Part shown: one piece after another, positions 14,721-16,730 of the stretch
Layout of the letters: each line of letters begins with the position of its first letter
Position numbering within the stretch: the stretch's first letter is position 1
Assembly: GCA_021770615.1 (NCBI GenBank)
Contig: JAETQR010000062.1
Span: 1-16,730 of the forward strand
DNA length: 16,730 bases
Direction: 5' to 3'
DNA from: Lachnospiraceae bacterium
GTDB taxonomy: Bacteria; Bacillota_A; Clostridia; Lachnospirales; Lachnospiraceae
The notes under the pieces: model-generated
The model's input: only the letters and a program-made list of their open reading frames with translations
The model's database searches: none
What the model was told of the DNA's origin: nothing
Program-made: the position numbers and the translations under genes

Positions 14721-15779
14721 CTAATAGTAGCCACCCTCACTCTTATATTTTTGAATGAGTACTTGTTCCTCCTTAGCAGCTTTTACCAATTCATGAGAAA
14801 TATTATTTTGTTGAACATATTCTTGTATATCCAGCCCATTGTCAATCATTCCGATTATCTTTCTAATCTGGCGATATTCTTCATTACTTTTTGTGGGATA
14901 CTGTTCAGTCAAAGTAAACAACTTTCTCATATTTTTTTCCGGTGTCCCCTCCATCATTGCACAACCGGTACTGACTATGAGATTTTTATAATTTTTACAG
15001 CCATCTAAGATATCCATGATTTCTTTGTCGATCACTTCGTCACTTTCTAATAAGAGTGTTGCAGGACTTACATTTCCCATAATAATCGTGTTTTCACCGA
15101 CCATTCTGATGCATGCTTTAATATCAGTCACGTAATCAATACTCAATACCTGCGCTCCTGTCTGCTCCATATATTTTGTATGATATAAAGTCTTACCACA
15201 AACATGAAGAAATCCCGGGACTTCTACGCTATCATAAATTCTCTTTAAATATTGCCCTGAAAATTGCCAGAAATATTTAGGCTTCAGTAAAGACGGAAAA
15301 GGCTCTGCTATCCAAAAAAATTGTGCACCATGTTCCACCTCTAACTTCGCTAAATCTACCATAAAATCTGTCACATAATCGATTAATTTATTAACAAACC
15401 CTGGATTTTTAATTATAAGACGAAGCGTTCTCTCTGCTCCCAGAATATCTGAAGCAACCGTCAATGGTCCGAAACAGCCTCCCCCACTAAAACCACCCAT
15501 TTTCTTCAACTCTTCAAGTTGCCTGAGCTGCTCTTCAAAATAGGAATAATCAAAATAATGTTTTTTAATAATTTCATCTAAATGTTCCTCATTTATTACA
15601 CTATCTGATTTAATCATTCTTAAAATATCTGTTGCCTGATAAGACTGAAAACCCATTGCTTCACAAAAATCAACATGGGGCATAGTCAAAAACAAAAACT
15701 CTTTCTCTTTATCCCAAATAGGACTTACAAGCCAGCCTTCCTGTTGATTAAGATATTCTATCATTTCTCTGCCTGTCAT
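14721..15779 (-). CDS. Uroporphyrinogen decarboxylase family protein, MtaA-like corrinoid methyltransferase
   Basis: A 352-residue URO-D-fold protein. H192 and C194 (FLHVCGKT), together with C273 (STGCAMMEGTP, 270-280), match the H-x-C...C zinc site of the cobamide-dependent methyltransferases MtaA, MtbA and CmuA, which activates a thiol acceptor. True uroporphyrinogen decarboxylases lack this set and are not expected here. Other family landmarks are GGGCFGPLTVASDILG (99-114) and IMGNVSP (233-239). In bacteria such proteins move methyl groups between methylated substrates, a corrinoid protein and an acceptor; the true substrate is unknown. It lies 58 nt after an osmoprotectant-type permease gene, which points to a methylated amine or betaine. 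GGAGG is 12 nt before the chosen ATG, so ATG 15764 is an alternative start. Confidence 0.88.
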   Translation of the reverse strand: MTGREMIEYLNQQEGWLVSPIWDKEKEFLFLTMPHVDFCEAMGFQSYQATDILRMIKSDSVINEEHLDEIIKKHYFDYSYFEEQLRQLEELKKMGGFSGGGCFGPLTVASDILGAERTLRLIIKNPGFVNKLIDYVTDFMVDLAKLEVEHGAQFFWIAEPFPSLLKPKYFWQFSGQYLKRIYDSVEVPGFLHVCGKTLYHTKYMEQTGAQVLSIDYVTDIKACIRMVGENTIIMGNVSPATLLLESDEVIDKEIMDILDGCKNYKNLIVSTGCAMMEGTPEKNMRKLFTLTEQYPTKSNEEYRQIRKIIGMIDNGLDIQEYVQQNNISHELVKAAKEEQVLIQKYKSEGGYY

Positions 15780-15837
15780 CTATCCCCAAAACCTCCACTA
15801 AAATTTCTATCCAGATTAGAAATAGCACCTTTAATTA

Positions 15838-16608
15838 TTACGAAACAAAAACATTCTGAACTGCATACTTTTCTTTCAATCGATTCTCTAAATAGCCAAA
15901 TAATGCATCGACAAATAGTGCAAAAAGACAAACTGGCAAAGCACCTTGTAGCAACATAATTGGATCAAATCCTCTTACACCAGCAGCATAAATCAATGTT
16001 CCTAATCCACCTGCTCCTGCCATTGAGGCTAATGTAGCACATCCTATTACAATAATTGCTGAAGATCTGATTCCTGCCATCAATACAGGAAACGCTAACG
16101 GTAATTTAATCACAAAAAAGATTCTTAATTTTGTCATTCCCAACCCTTTGCCAATTTCAATCATATAATCTGGTACATTTTCCAATCCGGCAATTGTATT
16201 AAATATAATCGGCATTACACCACAAAACAACAGTGCAACAGCTGCCGGAAGCATTCCATATCCTAAAATAGGTATTAAAATTGCTAAAACTCCTAAAGAT
16301 GGCAGAGCATTAGACAGTGCCGTAATCTTTTCAATCAAAGGTTTAAACTGACGTCCTATGCCTACAGTTGCAAAAACTCCGATCGGCAACCCTATTACAA
16401 TTGTCCCAATACACGCCAACGCACTCATCTTAACATGATCAACAGTCAACTTCTTCAAACTAAATCCATAATCACTTACTTGCAATAAATTCTGATTTGA
16501 TGTAACAGTGTATAACCATTCTTTAATCAAAGGAAGCACATAAACAGATGCTAAAAATAAAACTCCTATAATTATTATACCTAAGATATCCATAAATCTT
16601 CTTTTCAT
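15838..16608 (-). CDS. ABC transporter permease, glycine betaine/choline type (OpuBB/ProW-like)
   Basis: A 256-residue membrane permease of the BPD_transp_1 family. After an N-terminal membrane segment (8-26) come about five more. The hallmark central region reads LPSLGVLAILIPILGYGMLP (102-121) and NTIAGL (137-142). The ATPase-coupling EAA loop is EIGKGLGMTKLRIFFVIKLP (151-170), and AGAGGLGTLI (197-206) follows. These are typical of importers of quaternary amines such as betaine, choline and carnitine. It is longer than the usual OpuBB (about 210-220) because of its N-terminal extension. GGAGG stands 6 nt before ATG. No ATPase or binding protein is visible; they may lie beyond the right edge. 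Confidence 0.92.
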   Translation of the reverse strand: MKRRFMDILGIIIIGVLFLASVYVLPLIKEWLYTVTSNQNLLQVSDYGFSLKKLTVDHVKMSALACIGTIVIGLPIGVFATVGIGRQFKPLIEKITALSNALPSLGVLAILIPILGYGMLPAAVALLFCGVMPIIFNTIAGLENVPDYMIEIGKGLGMTKLRIFFVIKLPLAFPVLMAGIRSSAIIVIGCATLASMAGAGGLGTLIYAAGVRGFDPIMLLQGALPVCLFALFVDALFGYLENRLKEKYAVQNVFVS

Positions 16609-16730
16609 CCTAAGCCTCCCTATATTGTCAAGTGATTTTTCCTTTAAAATAAAGGTCTTTTCAAGTTTCTATCTCAGATGAATGAGCCAAGGAGATGGGC
16701 ATTTCTCTGTATCTGATACGAAAATAGCTG
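16609..16730. other. Right-edge sequence upstream of the permease gene
   Basis: On the minus strand all three frames entering from the edge stop between about 16661 and 16676, so the C-terminus of an upstream gene could end here, but I cannot tell which frame. A small AT-rich stem (CCTTTA, loop, TAAAGG) lies around 16638-16652. TTGACA occurs on the minus strand very close to the ribosome binding site, too near to be a useful promoter. Confidence 0.35.

Noticed and set aside
14721..15779. Haem-pathway uroporphyrinogen decarboxylase (HemE)
   Set aside because: The protein carries the H-x-C...C zinc-site residues of methyltransferases, and no other haem genes are nearby.

Overview
The window looks like a chromosomal segment of a Clostridia-type Firmicute, most likely a gut Lachnospiraceae (inference). 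Pointers are near-universal GGAGG ribosome binding sites, intrinsic terminators, a cysteine-anchored sugar-binding lipoprotein, a short (436-residue) ThiC behind a TPP riboswitch, and an Rpn-type PD-(D/E)XK gene. No rRNA, tRNA, CRISPR array or intact insertion sequence was seen.

Region 1 (1-1320) holds a minus-strand Rpn/PDDEXK transposase-like nuclease gene with an in-frame octapeptide repeat tract. It is bracketed by two identical 54-bp direct repeats, one of which touches the window edge.

Region 2 (1365-9243) is a seven-gene, AT-rich, minus-strand operon. In transcription order it encodes a zinc MDR dehydrogenase resembling scyllo-inosose 3-dehydrogenase, a TIM-barrel isomerase/epimerase, an RbsA-like ATPase, an RbsC-like permease, an RbsB-like lipoprotein, an SDR oxidoreductase and a second TIM-barrel isomerase/epimerase with a TTG start. 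A strong hairpin terminator follows. A divergent AraC/cupin regulator (9244-10146) shares a 253-bp control region that carries three copies of AACAATATT, the probable operators. The operon imports an unphosphorylated sugar or cyclitol and processes it by oxidation and isomerisation. It contains no kinase or aldolase.

Region 3 (10131-12108) holds an aldo/keto reductase and a divergent LysR regulator. The reductase terminator lies inside the 3' end of the araC-type gene.

Region 4 (12237-14652) is the thiamine locus and is visibly richer in G+C. It runs: consensus promoter, TPP riboswitch with a long P3 arm, intrinsic terminator, thiW (thiazole-type ECF S-component), a structured 166-nt gap, thiC, and a perfect 15-bp hairpin terminator. 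It combines salvage of the thiazole half with synthesis of the pyrimidine half of thiamine.

Region 5 (14721-16730), AT-rich again and on the minus strand, holds an OpuBB/ProW-like quaternary-amine ABC permease followed by a MtaA/uroporphyrinogen-decarboxylase-family methyltransferase that keeps its zinc ligands. Together they suggest use of a methylated compound through corrinoid chemistry. The operon probably begins beyond the right edge.
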